Position numbers and translations under genes: made by a program. Under the pieces are notes generated by a model, which was not told where the DNA came from, searched no databases, and was given only the letters and a program-made list of their open reading frames with translations. From CAYTAP01 sp964435775 (GTDB taxonomy: Bacteria; Planctomycetota; Phycisphaerae; Tepidisphaerales; Tepidisphaeraceae), in the NCBI GenBank assembly GCA_964435775.1, contig CAYTAP010000048.1, positions 1 through 25,945 of the forward strand: a stretch of DNA of 25,945 nt. Reading direction: 5' to 3'. Positions 6,697 through 15,207 of the stretch are shown one piece after another. Position 1 is the stretch's first letter. Every line of letters begins with the position of its first letter.

Positions 6697-9600
6697 TCAT
6701 GCGGATGGACGGGGGAGTGTCGCCGGCGATGACACCGGTTTGAGCGACGTGACGGAAGTGTGCGAAGCGGATGCGGGCGCGACGCGGACGATTCGATGGA
6801 CGGCGGCGCAAGAGGAGGCGATCCGCTTTGGCGCGGGGAGCGTCCTGGTGTCGGCGGCGGCGGGATCGGGGAAAACGGCGGTGCTCGCGGCGCGGTGCGC
6901 GCAGCTCGTGTGCGATGCGCCGTCGCCATGTGATGTGGATGAACTGCTCGTCGTCACCTACACGGATGCGGCGGCGACGGAGATGAAGCAGCGGATCGCC
7001 AAGGCGCTGCGCGAGCGGCTGGGGGACGCCGACGCCCGCGGCGTCGGGCGGCTGGCGCGGCAGATCGCCCTGATCGACCGGGCGCAGATCAGCACGCTCC
7101 ATGGCTTTTGCGCCCAGATCGTGCGGCAGAACTACCACGCGCTGGGGCTGGACCCGGCATTCACGATCCTCGATGCCGATGAAGCGGTGCTCCTGCGTCA
7201 CGAGACCGTGCATGAACTCTTTTTGCAGCGCTATGAAACCGACGAGTCGGGGGATTTTCAGCGGATGATCGATTCGTTTGGAGATGGGGACGATGCGCAT
7301 CTGATGGAAGAGGTCGTGGCCACGCATGAGCTGCTGGGGTCGCTGGTGGATCCGGCGGCGTGGCGAAGCGAGGCGCGACGTCGCATAGAACAGGGGATGA
7401 GCGGGAGGCTGGAGGAATCGGACCTCGGACGGGAATGGGTCGCCATCGTGCGGCGTCACCTGGATGCGCTGCTCGGGCAATGCGCCGCGGCGGGCAGGGA
7501 GGTCGGCGCGATGGGGGGATTCGACAAATACACGGTCGTCCTGCGCGAGTGGTACACCATCATCCGGCATTGGCGAAAGGTGCTGGACGAACATGGGCTG
7601 GATGCGCTGGGGGAGGAAACGAGCGTGGTGGACAATTTGCCCAGGCTTGCGCCGATCCCCGCCGGCACGCCGGGAAAGGAGGTGGCGCAGCAACTGGTGA
7701 CCGCGCTTCGCAAGCAGATGAAAAGCGGCATGATCGCCGATGCGCTGAGATTCACCGCTGATGAATGGCGGGATGGCTTGCGGCGGATCATTCCTTATGT
7801 CGACGTGTTCCTGAATCTGGTGGAGTCATTTGGCGAAGCGTACACGGCGGCCAAGACGCCGCTGCGCGTCATCGATTTTTCGGATTTGGAACGACTGGCG
7901 CTGCGCGTATTGAACGATTCAACGGACGCCACCCTGCGGCCCAGCGATGCGGCGCGTCGGTATCAGCGGGAGTTTCGCCATGTGCTGGTCGATGAATACC
8001 AGGACATCAATCAGGTGCAGGATGCGATCCTGTCGCTGGTCAGCGGGGAAGAGGATTGGCGTCGGAGGCACGAGGGGGGAGCGACGGCGAAGGCAGCGAG
8101 AAGCGCGCGGCGCGCCGATGGCAGCCTCTTTTGCGTGGGGGATGTCAAGCAGAGCGTGTATCGGTTTCGTCTTGCGGAGCCGGCGCGGTTTCTTGAGCGC
8201 GAGGCGCACTTTCGACAACATCCAGGCGACGGACGCGTCATTGATTTGCAGCAGAACTTCCGCAGCCGAGGCCCGTTGATTGATGCGGTGAACGGGGTGT
8301 TTGAGCGACTGATGACGGGCGAGGCGGTCGAGATCAACTATGATGAAACGCATCGCCTGAACGCCGGGGCGATTTTTCCCGCCGGTGCGACGGCCGACTG
8401 CTTCAAAGGCGCGCCATTCGAACTGCACCTGTTGCCCAAGGGAGGCGCCTCGGGCGCCGGAGGTGATGAGGAACCTGCGGCGCCGGCGGGCCACGCGGGG
8501 GATGGCGACATCGATGAAGGCAATGATCTTGATGGCTCGGAGCTTGAGGCCACGCTGCTGGCGAGTCGGATCAACGACATGATGGGCAAGGGCGGCTCGA
8601 CGCGTCGGCTGGTGGCCGAGCGGGATGGGACATTCCGGCCGATCGAGTACCGGGACATCGTCATCCTTTTGCGGGCGATGCGCTTCAAGGCGGATCAGTT
8701 TTCGGAAGTCCTTCGTCAAAACGGAATCCCGGTGCATAGCGAATCGGGTACGGGGTATTTTCAGTCGATGGAGGTGCGGGATCTGCTGGCGCTGCTCAAC
8801 GTGCTGGACAATCCGCGGCAGGACATTCCGCTGGCGGCCTTTTTGCGAAGCCCGCTGGTCAAATTGCCGGACGTCGAAGATGCGATGGCGCGGCTTCGCC
8901 TGGCGTTCATGCGGGAGGCCGATCCGCCTGACTTCCATCAGGCGGTGGTGCGGTATGCGGAGGAGCGGTCGGATGCACTTGCGGAGCGATTGCGGGAACT
9001 GCTCTTGCAATTGTCGCGCTGGCGCGAATACGCGCAGCGCCGGCCGCTGGCGGAGCTGATCTGGACGATTTATCAGGAAAGCGGCTATCTCGCCTTCGTG
9101 GCCGGGCTGCATGATGGGGAGCAGCGGGTCGCCAACCTCCTGCATCTGCATGAGCGCGCGCGGCAGTTTGGCACGTTTCGCCGCCAGGGGCTGTACCGAT
9201 TCCTGCGATTTCTTGAACAACTGCGTGATGAGAAGGACATCGGGCAGCCGTCGATCGCGGGGGAGGCGGACAACGTGGTTCGCATCATGACGATTCACCG
9301 CGCCAAGGGGCTGGAGTTTCCGGTTGTGATGCTGCCGGATTTGGGCAAGGCGCACAACCGGATGGACAGCGCGGGATCCATCCTCGTGGACCGGCGGGAA
9401 TACCTGGGGATGAGCGTCATTGATGAGGAGCGGCGCATCCGCTATCCATCGCTGCCGCTCATGCTCGTGCAGCATCGTTTGCAACAGCAGGCGCAGGCGG
9501 AGGAACTTCGGCTGCTCTATGTCGCGATGACGCGGGCGCGTGAGCACCTGATCTGCGTTGGAACAGCGCCGGCGGATGCCTGGACCAAGTGGTTGACGCG

Positions 9601-10621
9601 ATGGAGCCATCACACCGGCGCGATGCCGGTGGACATGGTCCTCGGGGGGCGCAGCATGCTCGACTGGCTGGCGCCGGCGGCCGCGGCGATGGGAAGTATC
9701 CAAACGCCGCTGTGCCAGGTCACGGTTCATGACGCGCGGGAAATCGCGGCCTGGCCAACGGCGCGGCAATTTCGCCCGGCGCTCGATGCGGCTCAGCAGG
9801 CGTTGGCCGCGCTGACGCCGCTGGCGGGGTCGGTGGCGGAGGATGCGACCACGCGGCAGGTCATCGATCGGCTGACGCGGCGGTATCGGCACGAACAAAT
9901 GACGACCACCCCCGCGGCGCAGTCGGTGACGCGGATCGTCAAGGAGCAATCGCCGCCTCCGGTTCGTCGAGCCGCATCGTCCAAACCGCCTGCCGGTGAT
10001 GATGCGAATGTGTCCACTGCGGGCGCGGCGTCGATCGAGTCCTCCCTGCGCCTTCCCGCGTTCATCAGCGCTCCCACCGACAACCAAGTGTCGCTGGCGC
10101 GGGGCAGCGCGACGCACCTGGTGTTGCAGCATCTTGATTTTGGGCGAGTGACAAGCGCGTCGGACGTGGCGCGGCAAATCGCTTCGCTGCAAGAGAGCGG
10201 CGTATTGAATGACACCGACGCCGCGATGGTGGACCATGAATCGATCCGCTGGTTTCTCGACACTCCGCTCGGTCGGATGATGCGGAATCACGCCGGGCTG
10301 CTGATGCGGGAACTGCCCTTTGCGCTGGCGGTGCCGCCTGAATCCGCGACGACATCGGAAACAATCCCCCAGCCGCTGGATCAGATCATGGTTCGCGGGC
10401 GACTGGACGCGGTGATTTCAACAAACACGGGTCTGGTCATCGTGGATTATAAAACGGACATCGCACGCACAGCCGACAGCGTGCGATACCTGACGCGCCT
10501 GTACGCGCCGCAGACCCAATGGTATGCCAAGGCGCTGCGGAAGATCACGGGGCGGGATGTCGCGGGGATCCATCTGGTATTTCTTACGGCCCGGCAAATC
10601 GCGGCGATTACAGTGGAGTGA
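6686..10621 (+). CDS. addA: AddA subunit of the AddAB helicase-nuclease
   Basis: AddA is the UvrD/Rep-family (SF1A) 3'-5' motor of AddAB with its own C-terminal nuclease. The 1311-residue protein shows Q-motif-like WTAAQEEAI, Walker A SAAAGSGKT (56-64), Walker B VDEYQD (Asp436 to Asp440), motif III GDVKQSVYRFR (485 on), motif IV NFRSR, motif V MTIHRAKGLEF (868 on) and motif VI VAMTRAREH (946-954). The nuclease domain is intact: HLVLQHLDF, then RGRLDAV (Asp1241) and VDYKTD (Asp1254, Lys1256). Two linkers look lineage-specific: a Gly/Ala/Asp-rich one near residues 582-620 and a Pro/Ser/Ala one near 1090-1130. It starts inside the end of addB. The ATG at 6647 would add 13 residues without family support. 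With AddB's catalytic lysine lost, this domain would be the complex's only active nuclease. Confidence 0.97.
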   Translation: MKADHADGRGSVAGDDTGLSDVTEVCEADAGATRTIRWTAAQEEAIRFGAGSVLVSAAAGSGKTAVLAARCAQLVCDAPSPCDVDELLVVTYTDAAATEMKQRIAKALRERLGDADARGVGRLARQIALIDRAQISTLHGFCAQIVRQNYHALGLDPAFTILDADEAVLLRHETVHELFLQRYETDESGDFQRMIDSFGDGDDAHLMEEVVATHELLGSLVDPAAWRSEARRRIEQGMSGRLEESDLGREWVAIVRRHLDALLGQCAAAGREVGAMGGFDKYTVVLREWYTIIRHWRKVLDEHGLDALGEETSVVDNLPRLAPIPAGTPGKEVAQQLVTALRKQMKSGMIADALRFTADEWRDGLRRIIPYVDVFLNLVESFGEAYTAAKTPLRVIDFSDLERLALRVLNDSTDATLRPSDAARRYQREFRHVLVDEYQDINQVQDAILSLVSGEEDWRRRHEGGATAKAARSARRADGSLFCVGDVKQSVYRFRLAEPARFLEREAHFRQHPGDGRVIDLQQNFRSRGPLIDAVNGVFERLMTGEAVEINYDETHRLNAGAIFPAGATADCFKGAPFELHLLPKGGASGAGGDEEPAAPAGHAGDGDIDEGNDLDGSELEATLLASRINDMMGKGGSTRRLVAERDGTFRPIEYRDIVILLRAMRFKADQFSEVLRQNGIPVHSESGTGYFQSMEVRDLLALLNVLDNPRQDIPLAAFLRSPLVKLPDVEDAMARLRLAFMREADPPDFHQAVVRYAEERSDALAERLRELLLQLSRWREYAQRRPLAELIWTIYQESGYLAFVAGLHDGEQRVANLLHLHERARQFGTFRRQGLYRFLRFLEQLRDEKDIGQPSIAGEADNVVRIMTIHRAKGLEFPVVMLPDLGKAHNRMDSAGSILVDRREYLGMSVIDEERRIRYPSLPLMLVQHRLQQQAQAEELRLLYVAMTRAREHLICVGTAPADAWTKWLTRWSHHTGAMPVDMVLGGRSMLDWLAPAAAAMGSIQTPLCQVTVHDAREIAAWPTARQFRPALDAAQQALAALTPLAGSVAEDATTRQVIDRLTRRYRHEQMTTTPAAQSVTRIVKEQSPPPVRRAASSKPPAGDDANVSTAGAASIESSLRLPAFISAPTDNQVSLARGSATHLVLQHLDFGRVTSASDVARQIASLQESGVLNDTDAAMVDHESIRWFLDTPLGRMMRNHAGLLMRELPFALAVPPESATTSETIPQPLDQIMVRGRLDAVISTNTGLVIVDYKTDIARTADSVRYLTRLYAPQTQWYAKALRKITGRDVAGIHLVFLTARQIAAITVE

Positions 10622-10656
10622 CACAGAGCAAGTTGGATCGCGGCGAGGAGTTCCCG

Positions 10657-10689
10657 GCCGATGTGTGGGACATTCAGCCGCACATCGGC
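10657..10689. terminator. Possible bidirectional hairpin between convergent genes
   Basis: GCCGATGTG (10657-10665) and CACATCGGC (10681-10689) form a perfect 9-bp stem with a 15-base loop, in the 81-base gap between the ends of addA and the permease gene. There is no T-run on either side, so terminator function is only suggested by position. Confidence 0.3.
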
Positions 10690-10702
10690 GCGCGACGATG
10701 AA

Positions 10703-11623
10703 TCAACTCATCTCAATTCGTGGATCGACGAAGGCGTAGGCGATGTCAACGAGAAGGTTGAAGGTGAGGAGGAAGACGGAATAAACCATCACCGTGCCGA
10801 GAATGAGGGTCTGATCGCGGTTCTTGATCGAGTTGACGAAGTGCTGGCCGAGGCCGGGGATGTTGAAGACTTGCTCGACGACGAATGATCCGGTGAGCGT
10901 GGCGGCGGCGGCGGGACCAAGGTAGCTGAGGACGGGAAGGAAGGCGTTGCGGAGGCAGTGACGCCAGATGACCGCTGGGCGGGACAGGCCCTTGGCGCGG
11001 GCGGTGCGGACGAAGTCGCTGCCCAGTACATCCAGCATGGAGACGCGGGTGAGGCGTGCAATGTATGCCATTGGGAGTAGTGACAATGACACGCCGGGAA
11101 GAATCAGGTCGCGCCAACTCCCCCACCCCCCCACGGGGAACCAATGCACTTCGACGGAGAAGCCGATCATGAGCAGGGATGCGATGACGAAGTTGGGCAC
11201 ACTGATGCCAACGAGCGCCACGCTCAGGCTGAACCAGTCGAAGACGCCGCCCCGTCGGACGGCGGCCAGCGCGCCGATGGCCGTGCCGGAAACGACCGCG
11301 ATGACCATCGCAAAGAGCCCGAGCGTCACGGAAATCGGCAGGGCGCTGCCGAGAATGTCGTTCACGGACCATTCCTCGTAGGTGAGGCTGGGTCCGAAAT
11401 CGCCGCGGGTCACGAGGTTGACCGGGTAATACTCGAGAAAGGTATACCAATGTTCCGCGTGGAGGCGATGGCGGATCGCCTGTGTCGCCTCGGGGGAGAG
11501 CCGGCGGTCCCCCTGCTGAAACGGATCGCCAGGCACGACCCAGACCAGCATGAAGGTGACCAGATAGATCACCGCCAGGATGAGGGGAAACTGGAGCAGG
11601 CGGACCGTCAGGAAGCGAGCCAT
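10703..11623 (-). CDS. ABC transporter permease, DppB/OppB type
   Basis: This inner-membrane permease subunit of a peptide/nickel-type ABC importer has 306 residues, the usual length for DppB/OppB. The N-terminus MARFLTVRLLQFPLILAVIYLVTF is the typical first membrane helix, followed by the periplasmic loop PGDPFQ. Further membrane segments lie near 97-122, 130-155, 172-190, 228-250 and 275-297. The cytoplasmic coupling loop GSDFVRTARAKGLS (201-214) is the EAA motif that contacts the ATPase. FVVEQVFNIPGLGQ and a DPRIEMS end also match the family. The start is ATG 11623, though no strong ribosome binding site is visible. No DppC partner, solute-binding protein or DppD/F ATPase is adjacent downstream, so the gene is an orphan or its operon has been split. 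The edge ATPase at 1-534 belongs to a different ABC class and is unlikely to be its partner. Confidence 0.9.
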   Translation of the reverse strand: MARFLTVRLLQFPLILAVIYLVTFMLVWVVPGDPFQQGDRRLSPEATQAIRHRLHAEHWYTFLEYYPVNLVTRGDFGPSLTYEEWSVNDILGSALPISVTLGLFAMVIAVVSGTAIGALAAVRRGGVFDWFSLSVALVGISVPNFVIASLLMIGFSVEVHWFPVGGWGSWRDLILPGVSLSLLPMAYIARLTRVSMLDVLGSDFVRTARAKGLSRPAVIWRHCLRNAFLPVLSYLGPAAAATLTGSFVVEQVFNIPGLGQHFVNSIKNRDQTLILGTVMVYSVFLLTFNLLVDIAYAFVDPRIEMS

Positions 11624-11677
11624 GTGGGTAGCGTACGAAAAGAGGTGCGTGAATCCTATGGGCGTGATGAGTGATTG

Positions 11678-11725
11678 CGTGATGAGTGAGAAGAGCGCGA
11701 ATGGGCGCTCTTCTCACTCATCACG
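11678..11725. repeat. 21-bp perfect hairpin
   Basis: Bases 11678-11698 and 11705-11725 are perfect reverse complements around the 6-base loop GAATGG. The stem includes a TGAGTGAGAAGAGCGC segment. There is no T-run, so it is a poor intrinsic terminator, although it lies downstream of the propeller gene and upstream of the permease gene on the minus strand. Confidence 0.75.
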
Positions 11726-11745
11726 TGATGTTTTGCAAAGTGACC

Positions 11746-11806
11746 GGAACGCCGACGTCCTCGTCGGCCCTCTTCCGGGAAATGCCGACGAGGACGTCGG
11801 CGTTCC
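11746..11806. repeat. 23-bp perfect inverted repeat element
   Basis: Bases 11746-11768, beginning GGAACGCCGACG, are the exact reverse complement of 11784-11806, ending CGTCGGCGTTCC. The loop is 15 bases. Such perfect symmetry suggests a recently placed or selected dispersed palindrome. I see no other copy in this window. Confidence 0.75.
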
Positions 11807-11898
11807 ATCGTGCAGGGCGTCATTTTTGCAAAACTTCACTTATCACGAGTCACTCATGACGAAGATGGTCAGCGGGGTACCACGGACCCTACGGCGGT

Positions 11899-13920
11899 TC
11901 ACGCCACATAGACGCCGCCGGCGAAGCCTGGATCGGCGATGAAGCTTTCGATTTCCTGGAACAGGCTGCCGCCAAAAGCCTTGGTGTGGGACGAGCCAAT
12001 CCCAGTACCGGTGATGATCTCGGCCTTGCCGTCGTTGTTGAGGTCGGCCGCCGCCACGCGGACGCCGCCGTTGAAGGCGGGGTCATAGGCGAAGAAGCTG
12101 GCGATGAGCGTGCCGTCGGCCTTGAACGCCTTGACATGGGGCGCGCCGACGCCGGTGCCGGTGATGATCTCGGCCTTGCCGTCGCCATTGACATCGCCGG
12201 CGCCGACCATGATCCCCTGCTGGTAGCCGGGGTCATAGGCAAAGAAGTTGGCCAGGAGCGAATTGTCCAATCCGCTGTAGGCGCGGACGTGCGGGGTGGC
12301 CGATCCGGCGCCGGTGATGATGTCGCCGTAGCCGTCGCCGTTGACGTCGCCGCCGGCGACGCGAACGCCGCCGGCAAAGCCCGGATCATAGGCGTAGAAG
12401 CTCTTGAGCAGCGAACCATCCAAACCGCTGAAGACTTTCACATGAGGATCCGCGCCGGCGTCGGCGGAGACGATGAGGTCGTCGCGGCCATCGTGGTTGA
12501 CGTCGGTGGAGGCGACGAAAACGCCGCCTGTAAAGGACTGGGTATAGTAGGCGGAGGTGGGGTCGGCCGGATTGCCGCCGACGCCGGGGAAGGCCAGGAA
12601 GCTGGCGAGCGGGCCGGAGATCAGCTTGCCGGTGGTTCCGTCGAAAACCCTGACATGCGAGCTTCCCGGGCCGGTGCCGGTGATGATGTCGGCGACGCCA
12701 TCGCCGTTGATATCACCGGTGGCGACGCGAACGCCGCCCTGGAAGCCGGGGTCATAGGCATCGAAGACAATTGGATTGGCGCCTGTTGACCCTTGAAAGG
12801 CGCGAACCTCTGGCGCGCCGCCGGCGCCAGCGCCAACGACCGTGAACGGCGCGTGACTGGCGCTCGTGGCCTGCACCCCCATCAAAATGGCCACGCGATT
12901 GACAAAGATGAGGTCGTTGATGGGATCGGACGTATTGGCGTCGGTGACGGGAACTTCTGAAAAGGGGCTGTTGGAATTTCCCCCGCTAACATCGATGACA
13001 GGCTGGGCTGCGATGGTGTCCATGACCGCCAGCCCTGCCGCATCCGTAATCTTTCCGAAAACGGTGAAGCCGCCATTTTGCGCATCGAGGTTCTGTGAAT
13101 TGTCCCCGAGGTTGAAAAACCACTGGTTGGTCGCCGAATTAGGATCAGAACCGAGTTTGGCCATGGCGATCGTGCCGCGTAGATTGCTGATGCCGGGCTC
13201 ATTGACCACCGCCGCGTTGGCGGGAATGGCTTCAACGGACCCATTTTCCACATGGAATCCGCCTCCCTGCACAACGAAGCCCGGAACGCTGCGATGGAAA
13301 AATGTGCCATCCCACGCGCCGTTGTTGGCGTAACTCAGAAAATTGGCAACGGTTTGCGGAGTTTGCGCGCCGTAGAGGTTGATGTCGATGTTGCCCTCGA
13401 TTGTCGAAAAACGTGCAACCGAATTGTTCGCGCCGGCGATGATGTCGAAGTTGCCGCCGGGCGCGCCGTTGCCGCTGGGAGTGGAAGCGCCGTTGTATTC
13501 CCCATCGACCAGGCCGCCGTCGCTGGTGCGTACGTTGCCGTTGACAACGAGGCGATAAGACGTGTCGGGCGCGAGGGCGCCGCTCACGGTGATCGCGCGG
13601 AGCGAGGGGGTGTAGCTGACGCCATTGGTCACGGCCACATCGTCGGCGGTGCCCAGGGTTCCATCGCCGCCCGCGGTAAATATCCCCACGCCGGCGGCGT
13701 TCACGGTTGAAGCGTTGAGATCGGCATCGAAAGTCAGGACCGCCAGCCCTCGGTTGTCCGCGGCCACGGAGGTGATGTGAGCCACGGTGGAAAGCAGGCG
13801 GCGTTCTTCGAGCAGCTCGACGACCGCCGAAGCCGCAGTGCGCTGCGGACGGGCGATGCTGCTTTGCCTCCTAACCAAACCGCGCACACTCATGGCCGCC
13901 CGATCAATCCACTGGTTCAT
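11899..13920 (-). CDS. Secreted cyclophilin-type peptidyl-prolyl isomerase with FG-GAP beta-propeller
   Basis: A 673-residue surface or extracellular protein. Residues 34-44, VELLEERRLLS, are the planctomycete N-terminal motif of exported giant proteins. Residues about 46-130 resemble an Ig-like SbsA/Big_5 domain (LTFDADLNASTV, APDTSYRLVV). Residues 168-345 are a cyclophilin domain, with FFHRSVPGFVVQGG (208-220, Arg210 being the usual catalytic Arg) and QWFFN (266-270). Residues about 358-673 hold FG-GAP/VCBS repeats with calcium loops DINGDGVAD, DVNHDGRDD, DVNGDGYGD, DVNGDGKAE and DLNNDGKAE, spaced about 50-70 residues. The chain stops right after GGVYVA, the first strand of a blade, while the repeat region starts mid-blade, suggesting strand-swap closure of a six-bladed propeller. 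The start is ATG 13920, with GAGAGGAG (13927-13934) upstream; an in-frame upstream start adds nothing useful. The substrate is unknown. Confidence 0.9.
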   Translation of the reverse strand: MNQWIDRAAMSVRGLVRRQSSIARPQRTAASAVVELLEERRLLSTVAHITSVAADNRGLAVLTFDADLNASTVNAAGVGIFTAGGDGTLGTADDVAVTNGVSYTPSLRAITVSGALAPDTSYRLVVNGNVRTSDGGLVDGEYNGASTPSGNGAPGGNFDIIAGANNSVARFSTIEGNIDINLYGAQTPQTVANFLSYANNGAWDGTFFHRSVPGFVVQGGGFHVENGSVEAIPANAAVVNEPGISNLRGTIAMAKLGSDPNSATNQWFFNLGDNSQNLDAQNGGFTVFGKITDAAGLAVMDTIAAQPVIDVSGGNSNSPFSEVPVTDANTSDPINDLIFVNRVAILMGVQATSASHAPFTVVGAGAGGAPEVRAFQGSTGANPIVFDAYDPGFQGGVRVATGDINGDGVADIITGTGPGSSHVRVFDGTTGKLISGPLASFLAFPGVGGNPADPTSAYYTQSFTGGVFVASTDVNHDGRDDLIVSADAGADPHVKVFSGLDGSLLKSFYAYDPGFAGGVRVAGGDVNGDGYGDIITGAGSATPHVRAYSGLDNSLLANFFAYDPGYQQGIMVGAGDVNGDGKAEIITGTGVGAPHVKAFKADGTLIASFFAYDPAFNGGVRVAAADLNNDGKAEIITGTGIGSSHTKAFGGSLFQEIESFIADPGFAGGVYVA

Positions 13921-14217
13921 GTCTGGCTCCTCTCTGAGGCATTTCCTGGGTTTTGAACATCCGCACGGGAGCTGTTCACCGCGCGTCGGCCTGGCTTGGA
14001 GAAATCCGAACAGGTCCGATTGCACCGACTTTAACGTCCATACCATTTGCCGCCAAATGTCCCTCGTCGGTCAAAAGTGCGCGACATGGCAAGCCGATAC
14101 CCTTATTGGAAGGGTTGCCGGGCGGAACTCCGCGCGAACCGGTGTCATCCCGACAGCGTAACAGTGGTCGGAGCGTGCGCATGGCGCGTTTTCCGGCAAG
14201 TCGAGAGTGTAAAACCT
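13921..14217. other. Divergent intergenic region with small palindromes
   Basis: This 297-base region must carry the promoters of both the propeller gene (minus) and the sigma factor gene (plus). I see CATTTG-CCGC-CAAATG (14044-14059) and ACCCTT-ATTGG-AAGGGT (14099-14115) as short perfect inverted repeats. I cannot place convincing -35/-10 boxes. CTCCT (13927-13931) is the ribosome binding site of the minus-strand gene. Confidence 0.4.
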
Positions 14218-15042
14218 ATGGCAACCGCGGCCGTCCAAACTGGAATTCAGCTCTACCTTCGTCAAATCAACGAATGTCGATTGCTGACCGCCGACGAGGA
14301 AAAGTCGCTGGGGCGGCGCATCATTCATGAGAATGATCCCTTGGCGAGGGAATTGATGGTGCGGTCCAATTTGCGGCTGGTGGTCAACATCGCCAAGAAT
14401 TACATGGGTCGGGGGATGTCGCTGCCGGATTTGATCGAGGAGGGGAACATCGGACTGCTCAAGGCGGTTGAGGGGTTTGATCCGGAAATGGGATGCCGCT
14501 TCAGCACCTATGCGAGTTGGTGGATCAAACAGGCGATCAAGCGGGCGCTGATTAACTGCGTGCAGCCGATTCATGTCCCGGCGTACATGGTCGAGATGAT
14601 GAGCAAGCTCAAACAGGCGATGCGCGAGTTGGAGGACAAGCTCGGCCGCCTGCCGACAACCGACGAGTTGTCGGACTACATGAAATTATCCACAAAGAAG
14701 ATCAAGATCATTCGCAAGGCGGTGAAGGCGTTTCACTCCCCGACTCAGTCGGGATCGGCCGACGGCGAACTGACGATCAACGAGCTTGTGGCCGACACCA
14801 ACACGCCATCGCCGGATGAAATTGTCATGGACAACGACGAGTTGCATCAACTCGGAATGCTGCTGGGGAAAATCGACCACCGAGAGGCGAGAATCCTCAA
14901 ACTGCGGTATGGGCTGGATGGGGATGACCCGATGACGCTCAAAGAGATCGGTCAGAAGATCGGCCTGACCCGTGAACGCGTGCGGCAGATCGAACATGAG
15001 TCCCTTCGCAAGCTGCGCGATGCGATGATGGTGGAAGCGTAG
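14218..15042 (+). CDS. RNA polymerase sigma-70 factor, group 1/2-like
   Basis: This sigma factor of the RpoD/SigA family directs core RNA polymerase to promoters. It is short (274 residues) and lacks region 1.1, as group 2 sigma factors do. Region 1.2 covers about 8-40 (IQLYLRQINECRLLTADEEKSLG). Region 2 runs from about 45 to 115, with NLRLVVNIAKNY, DLIEEGNIGLLKAVEGFD (71-88) and the -10-binding RFSTYASWWIKQAIKRAL (94-111). Region 3 is about 125-200. Region 4 has the -35-binding helix-turn-helix TLKEIGQKIGLTRERVRQIE (240-259). Region 2.4 has IKQAIKRALINC where the housekeeping factor usually has IRQAITRAIADQ, so this is likely an accessory primary-like sigma. ATG 14218 begins the conserved part; the frame is open upstream to 14047 with unconvincing sequence. 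The gene is divergent from the surface protein gene. Its targets are unknown. Confidence 0.93.
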   Translation: MATAAVQTGIQLYLRQINECRLLTADEEKSLGRRIIHENDPLARELMVRSNLRLVVNIAKNYMGRGMSLPDLIEEGNIGLLKAVEGFDPEMGCRFSTYASWWIKQAIKRALINCVQPIHVPAYMVEMMSKLKQAMRELEDKLGRLPTTDELSDYMKLSTKKIKIIRKAVKAFHSPTQSGSADGELTINELVADTNTPSPDEIVMDNDELHQLGMLLGKIDHREARILKLRYGLDGDDPMTLKEIGQKIGLTRERVRQIEHESLRKLRDAMMVEA

Positions 15043-15045
15043 GGG

Positions 15046-15169
15046 GATTTTCGATTGTTGATTTTTGATTATTCATTGAAGAATCGCTTTTCGCGGGCGT
15101 TCGACCTGAAACCCCTCACCTCACCATTGCATTCAATCAAAAATCATCGATCCAAAATCAAAAATCAAT
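15046..15169. repeat. AT-rich heptamer-period inverted arms (locus iii)
   Basis: The left arm has five units in 7-base phase: GATTTTC (15046), GATTGTT (15053), GATTTTT (15060), GATTATT (15067) and CATTGAA (15074). The right arm has five inverted units: AATCAAA (15135), AATCATC (15142), GATCCAA (15149), AATCAAA (15156) and AATCAAT (15163). They could pair across a 54-base middle. The element starts three bases after the sigma stop codon and ends 38 bases before apt. Confidence 0.7.
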
Positions 15170-15207
15170 CCCCTTTACATCCGCGGTCCCATTTCTAGCA
15201 TGACGCC

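Larger units (their letters stand above)
11664..11860. repeat. Heptamer-period arms around nested palindromes (locus ii)
   Basis: The left arm has units GTGATGA (11664-11670), GTGATTG, then after one slipped base GTGATGA (11679-11685) and GTGAGAA. The right arm has ACTTCAC (11833-11839), TTATCAC, GAGTCAC and TCATGAC (to 11860), in strict 7-base phase and inverted orientation. Inside are a 21-bp perfect hairpin (11678-11725) and a 23-bp perfect inverted repeat (11746-11806), the latter flanked by GTTTTGCAAAGTGAC and its near-inverse around 11820-11835. It fills the gap between the permease and the propeller protein gene, which holds no other feature. Confidence 0.65.

Noticed and set aside
7919..10291. 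Long antisense open frame (790 codons) across addA
   Set aside because: It has the same Arg/His-rich composition and lies wholly inside a certain gene with all its helicase motifs. It is a shadow.
11678..11725. Intrinsic terminator of the propeller gene
   Set aside because: The stem is strong but no T-run follows on either strand, so it is kept only as a repeat.
14047..14217. Longer N-terminus for the sigma factor
   Set aside because: The extra 57 codons have no region 1.1 likeness and cover the divergent promoter region.
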